Of a stretch of DNA of 64,000 bases, positions 45,970 through 54,320 are shown in pieces. Numbering within the stretch: position 1 is the stretch's first letter; the number at the start of each line of letters is the position of its first letter. The position numbers and the translations under genes were made by a program. The notes beneath the pieces were generated by a model. The model was not told the origin of the DNA. It saw only the letters and a list, made by a program, of their open reading frames with translations, and did no database searches. Source of the stretch: JAJECS01 sp965243625 (GTDB lineage Bacteria; Chloroflexota; UBA11872); contig CBDEVI010000002.1 in the NCBI GenBank assembly GCA_965243625.1, positions 1,426,001 to 1,490,000 on the forward strand, read 5' to 3'.

Positions 45970-46015
45970 AGACGCCTCGGTCCTGCGGGGCCTTTGCCAT
46001 GGACTGGGCCAGGCT

Positions 46016-46037
46016 CCCAGGCTGCACGCAGCCTGGG
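46016..46037. terminator. Palindrome between mobA and the CehA/McbA gene
   Basis: CCCAGGCTGC, then AC, then GCAGCCTGGG, forms a 10-bp perfect stem between two convergent genes. There is no T-run, so it may be a bidirectional terminator of the T-less kind or a processing site. Confidence 0.6.
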
Positions 46038-46059
46038 CCACCGGGCCATACCAGTTGGC

Positions 46060-48621
46060 CTAGTGCGCGATCCCCAGCTGATGCATGCGCCGGTGGATGG
46101 CGTCGCGGGCGGCTAGGAGCGGGCGCTCCAGGTAGGCGGTGTGGTCGGGCTCGCCGTGGTGGTGGGTGACCGAGTCGTCGGTTGGCTCGCTGCTTGCGCG
46201 ACGTCGGACGTAGCTGAGGTTGCCTTCGATCATGGTGAGCATGTATTCGGCGGTGGCGTCGTTCCACATGCGCCAATCGCCGCCGGTCGAGACGTACACC
46301 GGCGAGGTGTGGGCGAAGCGCTGCCGCTTCCAGCCGTCGAGGTAGTAGGGCGCGTCGTAGTAGTCCGCTCCGCCGGTGCGGGCCGCGAACCAGGTGTGCC
46401 CGTCCGCGCGTAGCCGTTCGCTCAGTTCCAGCCTTCGGGCGCCTTCGGACGCCACGGTTTCGGCCACGACCCGGCCTTCCTGCACGATCTGCAGGTTGTA
46501 GATGGGCAGGCTGCCCTCGGCCCAGGCCTCGACGTGCACGGTGCCGCCGTTGCTTGGCAAATGCACCGTGTCGCCGATGGCGTGGCCCTCGACGCTGAGC
46601 CCGATGAGCGGACCGCTGGACATGAAGGTGCGTCCGGCGCTCATTTGCGCGCGCCAGGCGTCGTAGGTGAAGGGCATGTCCTCGGCAAGCTGGACGTAGG
46701 TACGGTAGATGCCCACCGGCGTATCGGTGGCCATCTTGTCGGTGCCGCCCACCAGCGGCAGGCGGTAGCCCGCGTTAAGATAGCGGTAGTACTCGTCGTG
46801 GTCGAAGGGAACCTGCCGGCACATCTCGACCGCGTCGGCCAGTCCCAGAGCGATCAGGGCCACCGGGTCGCCATTGGGCCAGGGGAAGTGCGGCAGCACC
46901 ACGCTACCGCCTTGCTCGCGGCAGGCTTCGGCCCAGTGGGACATGGTGGTCTGCAGCGGGCCGCCCAGCTCGGCCTCGCCGGGACCGTCGGTGCACCAGG
47001 GCATGATCGGCTCGGTGTGGCCGAGCAGCGTGAGATGTCCGAGAAAGTGCTGCCGGTTCTCCTGGCCGAACGAAACGATGGTCTTGCCGTCGTCCGACAC
47101 CTGGGGCCGCCCGGTGAAGTCGTCGGTGTTGCTGAAGTAGTGGCCCCACTGCGACTGCAGCACGTTGGCGACGTTGAGGTCCTCGCCCGCCGACTCGAGC
47201 ACCGCGCCATTGCCGGCCAGGAAGTGGACGTGCGTGTCGCCGCTGTACCAACCCTGCGCGTTCATGTCGGTCCAGCGGCCAATGCGCAACTCCAGCTCGC
47301 GTTGTCCCGGCTTGATCTCGACTTCCGTCCGCAACGGCTCGTATTCGAAGCCGCGAGCCACGTCCACGATCACCCGACCGCGCGGCAGCCAGCCCTGGCA
47401 GGCGCCGTCGACGTAGGCGTAGGTGACCTGGTCCATGCGCACATCGCCGAAAGCGTCGCGGCCCCAGGTCGAGAAGCCGGAAAACAGGTGCGGGTGGTGG
47501 CCATAGGGCTGGTAGGGCACGCCCTCCGGCGAGCGGAAGTGAATGCGACAGGGCACCGGTCGACCGGTGTCGGCGTCGAGCACGCGCGTGTGCACCCAGT
47601 TGCGGCCTGATTCCGGCAGGCTGAGCCGGAGCCTTGGCGAGGCCTGCACGGCGCCCTGGGCCTGCAGATCGCCGAATCGCGCCGTGCCGAGCACCTCGTC
47701 GCCCTGCGCCACGCTGACTTCGGCGGACGGGACCGCGCTGACCTCGGTGTAGGCCGGACTCGAGGTGAGGTTGTCCGCCTCGCCCCAGCCCTTGTCGATG
47801 GCGTCCACGAACGCCTCGGGGTCCTGCGGCAATGGCTGGGCATAGGTCGCCGAGCCGCGCTTGACCTGCACGTTGAGATCGAACGGCTTCTCGGCGTCCT
47901 CGGGGCGGGTTAGCTCGATCTGGACGGGACGGCGCGGCGCGCGCTCCAGCGGGTCTTCATCGACGAACCCGGCCGATATGCCGCCCAGCACCCACGGCAG
48001 CGGGCCGCCGCTGATCTCGACGCTCGCAATCGCGTGCTCGGGATGCGGGTTGCGCCACGTCCAGAGATAGAACGACCGCAATCGCCCCGCGGCGACCTCC
48101 GTTATCCGCCGCTGCTGCTCGTCGTACGGCCCCTCATAGCGCGGCTGCATGCCGTCCTCGCCGTCGCGCGCGGCCAGATACGGCTGGCCGGGCCGCATCA
48201 TGAAATGGCGTGAAATCCAGCCAATCTCGAACCGGTCGCGGAGAGGTGCTTCCGCCCGCTCGCCGTTCTCGAACACGATCGTGTAGCGACCCACCTCGCC
48301 GCCGGGCGCTCCGCCGTGGGCGATGGCTGTGTCCAGCAGCGCGTGCGCAAACGTGAGCGTGTGCACGGCGCGTTCAACCGGCAGCGATTGCGGCGCAGCG
48401 TGTCCGCCCGGGCCGAATTGCGCGATCGTGCCGCGTGCCGGGTCGCCCACGGCAAACGCCAGCCCGCGAAAGTCCTGCGCACCGAGCAGATTTGGCGTTT
48501 CGGGTCCGGCCACCTCGGCGGGAACGTTGCAAAGGTCAGCAATGGGAACGGGTTCGTAAGGATTCACGCGGCGTACCCCGGTGGACGGGCCAAATGCATA
48601 GTGGCGACCTGCCTGCAGCAC
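46060..48621 (-). CDS. CehA/McbA-like PHP-type metallohydrolase
   Basis: An 853-aa protein. The C-terminal half shows the PHP-type pattern of CehA/McbA proteins: GWYSGDTHVHFLAGNG, where the first metal-binding His residues lie, VVLPHFPWPNGDP, and later GGTDKMATDTPVGIYRTYVQ with an Asp. The N-terminal half is a beta-rich carbohydrate-binding-like region. CehA and McbA hydrolyse carbaryl, but most relatives act on unknown esters or sugars. Start GTG 48621 is in front of a TAGTGT box on the minus strand. No signal peptide is seen. Confidence 0.8.
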   Translation of the reverse strand: MLQAGRHYAFGPSTGVRRVNPYEPVPIADLCNVPAEVAGPETPNLLGAQDFRGLAFAVGDPARGTIAQFGPGGHAAPQSLPVERAVHTLTFAHALLDTAIAHGGAPGGEVGRYTIVFENGERAEAPLRDRFEIGWISRHFMMRPGQPYLAARDGEDGMQPRYEGPYDEQQRRITEVAAGRLRSFYLWTWRNPHPEHAIASVEISGGPLPWVLGGISAGFVDEDPLERAPRRPVQIELTRPEDAEKPFDLNVQVKRGSATYAQPLPQDPEAFVDAIDKGWGEADNLTSSPAYTEVSAVPSAEVSVAQGDEVLGTARFGDLQAQGAVQASPRLRLSLPESGRNWVHTRVLDADTGRPVPCRIHFRSPEGVPYQPYGHHPHLFSGFSTWGRDAFGDVRMDQVTYAYVDGACQGWLPRGRVIVDVARGFEYEPLRTEVEIKPGQRELELRIGRWTDMNAQGWYSGDTHVHFLAGNGAVLESAGEDLNVANVLQSQWGHYFSNTDDFTGRPQVSDDGKTIVSFGQENRQHFLGHLTLLGHTEPIMPWCTDGPGEAELGGPLQTTMSHWAEACREQGGSVVLPHFPWPNGDPVALIALGLADAVEMCRQVPFDHDEYYRYLNAGYRLPLVGGTDKMATDTPVGIYRTYVQLAEDMPFTYDAWRAQMSAGRTFMSSGPLIGLSVEGHAIGDTVHLPSNGGTVHVEAWAEGSLPIYNLQIVQEGRVVAETVASEGARRLELSERLRADGHTWFAARTGGADYYDAPYYLDGWKRQRFAHTSPVYVSTGGDWRMWNDATAEYMLTMIEGNLSYVRRRASSEPTDDSVTHHHGEPDHTAYLERPLLAARDAIHRRMHQLGIAH

Positions 48622-48714
48622 GGCAAACCGCGCCGCGACCGATACACTACTCGCACTTGCCGTGCGTCAGTCACCCGCGCCCGGATGCAGGGCCACGCGC
48701 GGGAGAACCAGGAC

Positions 48715-48766
48715 CGTTCGTGGTGAGCCTGTCGAACCACGTCCTTCGACAAGCTCAGGACGAACG
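48715..48766. repeat. CGTTCGTGGTGAGCCTGTCG long inverted repeat
   Basis: CGTTCGTGGTGAGCCTGTCG at 48715 pairs with the complementary half ending CAGGACGAACG at 48766. Related copies are at 37199-37250 and in the cluster at 57690-57820. Confidence 0.85.
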
Positions 48767-48821
48767 GACGAAAGACGGTCGCCTAGGCTGGGTGGCTGGC
48801 GCCAATCCAAAAGGGTAGTTC

Positions 48822-50498
48822 GTGCACCCCACATTCGGCGTTCGCTACGCGCTGGATACCAAGATGCCGATGCGCGACGGTGTGCAGCTTTCGGGCGACA
48901 TCTATCTGCCCGAAGCCCCCGGACCCTTTCCGACCGTGCTCATCCGCACGCCCTACGACAACAACACGCCGGAGACGATCGCTTCGGCCCGCGCCTTCGC
49001 CCAGGACGGCTACGCCTGCGTGGTGCAGGACGTGCGCGGGCGCTGGGACTCGGACGGCGTCTATTACCCCTTCCACAACGAGGCGGCCGACGGCTTCGAC
49101 ACCCACGAGTGGATCGGTCGGCAACCGTGGAGCAACGGACGCATCGGCATGAGCGGTCCGTCGTACCTGGGGCTGGTGCAGTGGCTCAGCGCGCCTCAGG
49201 GGAGCCAATTCCTCACCTGTCTCGCGCCGCGGGTGGTGTGCCCGGAGTTTCTCGGCGGACTGGTGCGGCCCGGCGGCGCCCTGCAGCTCACGACGGCGCT
49301 CACGTGGGGCATGCGCACCAACTCACGCACGGCGCAGAGCATCGCGTTTCACAACTGGACCGAGGCGTTTCACACGCTGCCGATCGCGGACCTTGACCTT
49401 CGGGCCGGCCGACGCCTGGACTTCTGGCGCGATTGGCTGGAGCACGACCGCTACGACGACTACTGGGAAGAGGTCAGCGTCTCCCACCGCTGGCACGAGA
49501 TCCGCGTGCCGGCGTTCACCATGGGCGGCTGGTACGACCTCTACGCGGCCGACACGCTGGAGAACTTCAACAACCTGCGGCGCTTCGGCGCCACGCCGGA
49601 GGCGCGCCAGAGCCGCGCGATCGTCGGTCCCTGGCCGCATCGGCTGGCCGAGTCCACGCGGCTCGGCGATGTCGACTTCGGCGTCGATTCGCTGGTGAGC
49701 CTCACGCAGCTCGAGCGGCGCTGGTTCAACCTCTGGCTCAAGGGCGAGGACGACGGGTTGAGCGAGGAGCCGCCGCTGCGCTTGTTCACCATGGGTGTCA
49801 ACGAATGGCGCGACGAGCACGAGTGGCCGCTGGCGCGCACCGACTGGCAACTCTGGTATCTGCACTCGGAGGGCAGCGCCAACACCGCGCGCGGCGACGG
49901 CACGCTGACGACCGCGGCGCCGGCCGAGGAGCCGGCCGATCGCTACGTCTACGACCCTCGGTTCCCCGTGCAATCGCTGGGCGGAACGACCTGCTGCACG
50001 CCCGAAATCGTCGCCTGGGGGCCGTACGACCAGCGCCCCGTCGAGGCCCGGTCGGACGTGCTCTGCTACACCTCGGAGCCGCTGCCGGCCGATCTGGACG
50101 TCACCGGACCCATCACGTTGGTGCTATATGCCGCCACCGACGGCCGCGATACGGACTGGACCGCGAAGCTGGTGGACGTTTCGCCCAGCGGCTACGCGAT
50201 GAATCTCTGTGACGGCATCGTGCGCGCCCGTTACCGCGACGGGATGGCCGAGCCGGCGCTGCTGGAGCCGGACAAGGTGTACCGCTACGAGATCGACGTT
50301 GGCGTCACCAGCAACGTGTTCCGCGCCGGGCATCGAATCCGGTTGGAGGTCTCGTCGTCGAATTTCCCGTGCTACGACCGCAATCTGAACACGGGCAACG
50401 ATCTGGCTAGCGACACGGAGATGCGTGTCGCCTCGCAGACGGTGCTGCACGCGCACTTACATCCGTCGCACCTGCGGCTGCCGGTGATTCCCAAGTAG
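48822..50498 (+). CDS. CocE/NonD-family hydrolase (X-Pro dipeptidyl-peptidase S15 type)
   Basis: A 558-aa alpha/beta hydrolase. The oxyanion region is VLIRTPYDNN, the nucleophile elbow is GMSGPSYLGLVQWLS with the Ser, the Asp is in a GGWYDLYAADTLE segment, and the His lies in VGPWPHRLAE. A C-terminal jelly-roll domain follows (VTGPITLVLYAAT, RIRLEVSSSNFP). CocE enzymes hydrolyse cocaine and other esters; the natural substrate is unknown. The start is GTG 48822, and no signal peptide is seen. Confidence 0.88.
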   Translation: MHPTFGVRYALDTKMPMRDGVQLSGDIYLPEAPGPFPTVLIRTPYDNNTPETIASARAFAQDGYACVVQDVRGRWDSDGVYYPFHNEAADGFDTHEWIGRQPWSNGRIGMSGPSYLGLVQWLSAPQGSQFLTCLAPRVVCPEFLGGLVRPGGALQLTTALTWGMRTNSRTAQSIAFHNWTEAFHTLPIADLDLRAGRRLDFWRDWLEHDRYDDYWEEVSVSHRWHEIRVPAFTMGGWYDLYAADTLENFNNLRRFGATPEARQSRAIVGPWPHRLAESTRLGDVDFGVDSLVSLTQLERRWFNLWLKGEDDGLSEEPPLRLFTMGVNEWRDEHEWPLARTDWQLWYLHSEGSANTARGDGTLTTAAPAEEPADRYVYDPRFPVQSLGGTTCCTPEIVAWGPYDQRPVEARSDVLCYTSEPLPADLDVTGPITLVLYAATDGRDTDWTAKLVDVSPSGYAMNLCDGIVRARYRDGMAEPALLEPDKVYRYEIDVGVTSNVFRAGHRIRLEVSSSNFPCYDRNLNTGNDLASDTEMRVASQTVLHAHLHPSHLRLPVIPK

Positions 50499-50504
50499 CG
50501 ACGC

Positions 50505-50652
50505 GGGCGGCCACAAGGGCCGCCCCTACACAAGACTAGTTATGTTGCGGTGGGGGCGGTGCGCACACCGCCCCAGGCTCAATGAAGGGTGGATTCCCGC
50601 CTTCGCGGGAATGACGGAGGGAGCGCGGGCGGCCACAAGGGCCGCCCCTACA
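50505..50652. repeat. Two GGGCGGCCACAAGGGCCGCC palindromes and a hairpin
   Basis: Copies of CGGGCGGCCACAAGGGCCGC with a CCCTAC tail lie at 50505-50530 and 50627-50652, and the hairpin GGATTCCCGCCTTCGCGGG at 50591-50617 lies between. The second palindrome supplies the TAG stop codon of the DUF35 protein at 50648-50650. Confidence 0.85.
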
Positions 50653-50986
50653 CCGAATCGACGGATTCGAATACCGGCCCGCGTTCTCGATCGACGTGGC
50701 GCAGGCGAACACGTGCGCCCAACTCGCGCCCGGCATCGCCGATCAGGCGCCCCATGGTGCGCAAGCCGCCTTCGAGCTCAACGATCACGACCGTGTAGGG
50801 GACTTCTTCGGCGTAACGCGTCGGGGGCACGTGGATGGTGGTCCACACGACGACGAATCCATCGCCCGGAACCTCGTGGGGCTCCAGGTCGCTGCGGCCA
50901 CAGGCGGGGCAGGCGTCGGCGCGCGCCACGACCAATTGGCCGTCGTCGGGACAGCGATAGACCGTGAGACGCGGCGGACTAGTCAC
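50648..50986 (-). CDS. Zn-ribbon OB-fold (DUF35-type) protein, thiolase partner
   Basis: A 112-aa protein. The N-terminal zinc ribbon is YRCPDDGQLVVARADACPAC and the OB-fold is VVVWTTIHVPPTRYAEEVPY, then VVIVELEGGLRTMGRL. DUF35 proteins bind thiolase-family enzymes that lack their own CoA-loading domain and carry acyl groups. The start overlaps the thiolase stop by eight bases. The stop codon is inside a repeat, so the natural protein end may have been a few residues different before that insertion. Confidence 0.87.
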   Translation of the reverse strand: MTSPPRLTVYRCPDDGQLVVARADACPACGRSDLEPHEVPGDGFVVVWTTIHVPPTRYAEEVPYTVVIVELEGGLRTMGRLIGDAGRELGARVRLRHVDRERGPVFESVDSV

Positions 50987-52136
50987 GGGCCAGGATGTGC
51001 ACGGTGGCCGCCGCGCCGCAGCCGCCCATGCTGTGGGCCAGGCCGAAGCGGGCCCCGGCGACCTGATTGGCGGCCTCGCCGCGCAGCTGCAGCGCGAGAT
51101 CGTAGATCTGCCCGACGCCGCTGGCGCCCACCGGGTGGCCCTTGGCGATCAGTCCACCGCTGGGGTTGACCGGCAACCGGCCGTCCACGGCGGTCTCGCC
51201 GGCTTCCACCGCGCGTCCACCGTGCCCTGACGGAACCAGGCCGAGGTCCTCGGTCGCGACCACCTCCGCAATGGTGAAGCAGTCGTGCACCTCGGCCACG
51301 TCCACGTCACCGGGTCCGATTCCCGCCTGCCCAAATGCCTCGGACGCCGCGCGCATCGTGGCGGGAAAGCTCGTCAAGTCGTCCATGGCGCTCAGCGCAA
51401 CCGGCCCCGATCCCTGGCCCGAGGCGAGGATGCGCACGCCGCGGCTGGCGCATTCACGCGCGATGTCCGCGGTGCAGACAACCGCCGCCGCCGCGCCGTC
51501 GCTGATGGGTGGACAGTCGAAGAGCCGCAGCGGCTCGGCCACGAATCGGGAGTTGACCACCTCCTCGATAGTGGTCGGCTTCTGAAACTGGGCCTTGGGA
51601 TTCGCCGCGCCGTTGTCGTGGTTCTTGACCGAGACTGCGGCAATCTGCTCCCGCGAGGTGCCGTACCGCGCCATGTGCGCCTGCATCACCATGGCGAATG
51701 CGCCCGGAAAGGTGAGTCCAGTGCGCATCTCGAGGTCCTCGTCGCCGGCGGTGGCGAGGGCGGCGGTGACGTCGCCGGTGGGAATGTTCGACATCTTCTC
51801 GACCCCAGCCACGAGCACGACATCGTGGATGCCTGCGGTGACGGTCAGGTAACCGTGTCGCAGGGCGATGCCCCCGGACGCACAGGCGGCCTCGACCTTG
51901 GTCGCGGGTATGCCGTCGAGACCCAGTCTCCGCGCGACGATGGGCGCCAGCGCCCCTTGGTCGGCCAGGCGCTCGCCGATGAAATTGCCCAGATACAGCG
52001 CCTGCACCCGCTCGCGCGGAATGCCGCTATCCGCCAGCGCGTCACGGCATGCATCGGTCGCCAGCTCGACGATCCCGCAGTCCGGCAGCTTGCCGAACGG
52101 CGTCGAGCCGACGCCGGCGATGCTTACGTCGCGCAA
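50979..52136 (-). CDS. Thiolase-family acyltransferase (SCP2-thiolase/acetyl-CoA acetyltransferase-like)
   Basis: A 385-aa thiolase. The nucleophilic Cys is in KVEAACASGGIALRHGYLTV, and the C-terminal catalytic segment is NPSGGLIAKGHPVGASG (His) with LAHSMGGCGAAATVHIL (Cys). It is of the non-decarboxylating type that cooperates with DUF35 proteins, as in degradation of branched or sterol side chains. It is transcribed with the DUF35 gene and diverges from the flavoprotein at 52232. Confidence 0.88.
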   Translation of the reverse strand: MRDVSIAGVGSTPFGKLPDCGIVELATDACRDALADSGIPRERVQALYLGNFIGERLADQGALAPIVARRLGLDGIPATKVEAACASGGIALRHGYLTVTAGIHDVVLVAGVEKMSNIPTGDVTAALATAGDEDLEMRTGLTFPGAFAMVMQAHMARYGTSREQIAAVSVKNHDNGAANPKAQFQKPTTIEEVVNSRFVAEPLRLFDCPPISDGAAAAVVCTADIARECASRGVRILASGQGSGPVALSAMDDLTSFPATMRAASEAFGQAGIGPGDVDVAEVHDCFTIAEVVATEDLGLVPSGHGGRAVEAGETAVDGRLPVNPSGGLIAKGHPVGASGVGQIYDLALQLRGEAANQVAGARFGLAHSMGGCGAAATVHILARD

Positions 52137-52231
52137 TCCGGTCTCACCAATGCAACGGGCCCGATGTCGGTCTCTATCATGCGACCATACGCCTCCAAGA
52201 TGGGAGTGACCACCGTCGCGGCCGTGCGCCT

Positions 52232-53320
52232 ATGAGTGAGCATTCGCCGGAAACTCCATTCGACGTCTTGGTGATCGGGTGCGGCCCCGCCGGCACCCAG
52301 GCCGCGGTGAGCGCGGCGCACCAGATGCGGCACGTGGCGCTGATCGACGGCGGAGCCGTGAGCCTGCGCCGCGGCCGGCACTTCTGGTCGAAGTCGGTCG
52401 AGTTCGTGGACGCGCCGGTGTTCCCGGGCATAACCGGACCGGCGTTCAACCGGGCGCTGAAGGAGTGGACCGAAGCACAGCCGGAACATGAGGTCACCAT
52501 CGACGGCGAGTCACGGCACATCGGGATTCGCCGCATCCCCGGCTATGTCACGGACATCGAGAGAGCTGCGGACGGCACCCTGGCGGTGACCATGTCGACG
52601 GCGATGCTGCCGCGCGACGGCGCGGCGCCGCCCACGGCGACGGTCCGGGCGCGCACGGTGGTCGTGGCCTCGGGATTCGAGGACGCCTGGCCCGACATCG
52701 AGATCGAATCCTCGGCGGAGCGGGCCTATGCGCGCTACGGCGTGGTGTTCCGCTACGCCGGCAACCACCGCGGGTGGCACGTCTGCGTGCGCTGCGACGG
52801 GCACCTGCACACCGACCAGGAGCTCGCCATCGTCGGCGTGGGGGACTATATCTTCGACGTCGTACACGGCGCCCAAGACTTCACCCACCGCATGACCGTG
52901 CTGACCAACGGACGACCCCACGGCATGTCGGACGCGGTGCTGGCGGAAATGCAGCGCCGGGGCGTAAGGCTCGAGACCGAGCGGATCGACGCCCACATCG
53001 GCAGCGGACGGGACCTGCTCGGTCTGCGCCTGGCCGACGGCCGCGAGCTCTTCTTCGACGGATTCTTCGTGGACGAGGGACTCGTGCCCAACGACGAGTT
53101 CCTGTCCAGGTTCTCGCCGCAGCATGACGACGAGGGGCTCCTCGTGTGCGACGAAGACCACCGCGTGTTGGACGTTGACGGCAATCCCATCGCCAGCATC
53201 TGGGCCTGCGGCGACATCGTGGCCGGCGAGCGCAATCTCATTGCGTCCGCCTTTGCCAGCGGGCAGGACGCGGGTCTGGAAGCCAGCGACAGCCTGCGCC
53301 GGTGGGCGCCGGTCAAATGA
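52232..53320 (+). CDS. Thioredoxin-reductase-like flavoprotein (CVRC active site)
   Basis: A 362-aa FAD/NAD(P) oxidoreductase. The FAD motif is DVLVIGCGPAGTQAAVSAAH, followed by the redox pair CVRCDGHLHTDQELAIVG at about residue 180, corresponding to the CATCDG motif of thioredoxin reductase. The NAD(P) motif is changed to VGVGDYIFDVVHG. The C-terminal FAD motif is SIWACGDIVAGERNLIASAF. It could reduce a specific thiol protein instead of thioredoxin. ATG 52232 is preferred over longer frames. The stop overlaps the next gene by four bases. Confidence 0.8.
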   Translation: MSEHSPETPFDVLVIGCGPAGTQAAVSAAHQMRHVALIDGGAVSLRRGRHFWSKSVEFVDAPVFPGITGPAFNRALKEWTEAQPEHEVTIDGESRHIGIRRIPGYVTDIERAADGTLAVTMSTAMLPRDGAAPPTATVRARTVVVASGFEDAWPDIEIESSAERAYARYGVVFRYAGNHRGWHVCVRCDGHLHTDQELAIVGVGDYIFDVVHGAQDFTHRMTVLTNGRPHGMSDAVLAEMQRRGVRLETERIDAHIGSGRDLLGLRLADGRELFFDGFFVDEGLVPNDEFLSRFSPQHDDEGLLVCDEDHRVLDVDGNPIASIWACGDIVAGERNLIASAFASGQDAGLEASDSLRRWAPVK

Positions 53321-54312
53321 GCGAGGAGTTGGGTACGGACATGGACGCGTTCTCGGTCACCACTGAGCAAATCGATCTGCCCCGCACTGCGACGCCGCAG
53401 GCGCGGCGCGTGGCCGTCGCCTGGCGCGACCGGCCCATCTGCGCGTTCACCCAGGGCGTGCATCGTTGCTATCTGTACCCGCTGTATTCGCCCGCCGGCG
53501 TGCCGCTGACCGCGGAGAGTCCGGTCGACCATCCGCACCACGACTCGATCACGGTGGGCGCAGACATGGTCGTGGCCAAGTTCCCGCCGCTGACGCCGGC
53601 TATATCGCCGCTGTCCGAGTCCGGCACCTACAACCTCTATGCCAACAACGTCTTTCAAGGCCGGTGCCCGGGCCGCACGTGGTCCGTGGACGTCGTAGCG
53701 ACCGAGCTCGCCCCGGATCACTTGCGCGTCGTGCAGACGGTCGAGTGGCAGGGACCGGAGGAGTGGGGGGCTGCGGACGGCCGGCGCGTTCTCGCCCTGG
53801 AAACCCGGACCACCGATATCCGTCCCGGCGACGTCGTCAACACGGTCGATATCCGGTCGCGGCTCACGCCCACCGACTGGGACCTGACGATCGGCCCGAC
53901 CCGCCACGCCTATTTCACCGTGCGCCTGGCGTATGGCCTGCGCGTGGTCGACGGCGGCACGCTGGTCGACGCCGACGGCCGCAGCGGCGGGGCGGCGATC
54001 ACCAATCACGCGTCGGCCTGGGTCGATGCGTCGGGTCCCGCGCCGCATGGCGCCAGGGCGGGATTGACGATCCTGGGTCATGCCTCCACGGCGCACGTGC
54101 CGTGGGTGGCTTACGACTGGGGCACCGTCAACGTGAACCCATTTGCCCGCGAGGCCGCCACCGTGCAGCGAGGCGACACGCTGGAACTTGGCATTCGGCT
54201 GCTGGCGCACGACGGCGACGCCGGTGAGGCGGACATTGCGGCGCACGCGGCTGCGCTCGCGGTCGAATCCGCCGCCGGTGCTAGCATTTCGCGCGCGGCC
54301 AGCCGCCCCTAG
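53317..54312 (+). CDS. DUF6807/PmoA-family protein
   Basis: A 331-aa protein resembling the DUF6807 family (annotated in many databases as PmoA family). The conserved segment DHPHHDSITVGADMVVAKFP carries His residues for metal or substrate binding, followed by RPGDVVNTVDIRSRL and, near the C-terminus, VPWVAYDWGTVNVNPFARE. The name does not imply methane oxidation, and the function is unknown. ATG 53317 overlaps the flavoprotein stop. Confidence 0.75.
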   Translation: MSEELGTDMDAFSVTTEQIDLPRTATPQARRVAVAWRDRPICAFTQGVHRCYLYPLYSPAGVPLTAESPVDHPHHDSITVGADMVVAKFPPLTPAISPLSESGTYNLYANNVFQGRCPGRTWSVDVVATELAPDHLRVVQTVEWQGPEEWGAADGRRVLALETRTTDIRPGDVVNTVDIRSRLTPTDWDLTIGPTRHAYFTVRLAYGLRVVDGGTLVDADGRSGGAAITNHASAWVDASGPAPHGARAGLTILGHASTAHVPWVAYDWGTVNVNPFAREAATVQRGDTLELGIRLLAHDGDAGEADIAAHAAALAVESAAGASISRAASRP

Positions 54313-54320
54313 GACACCCC

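Noticed and set aside
46534..47610. 358-codon open frame on the plus strand
   Set aside because: It lies inside the CehA/McbA-like gene on the other strand, which has PHP-type motifs across this stretch.
52846..54246. 466-codon open frame on the minus strand
   Set aside because: It is the antisense of the flavoprotein and DUF6807 genes. These have known motifs and coupled starts; the antisense frame has none.
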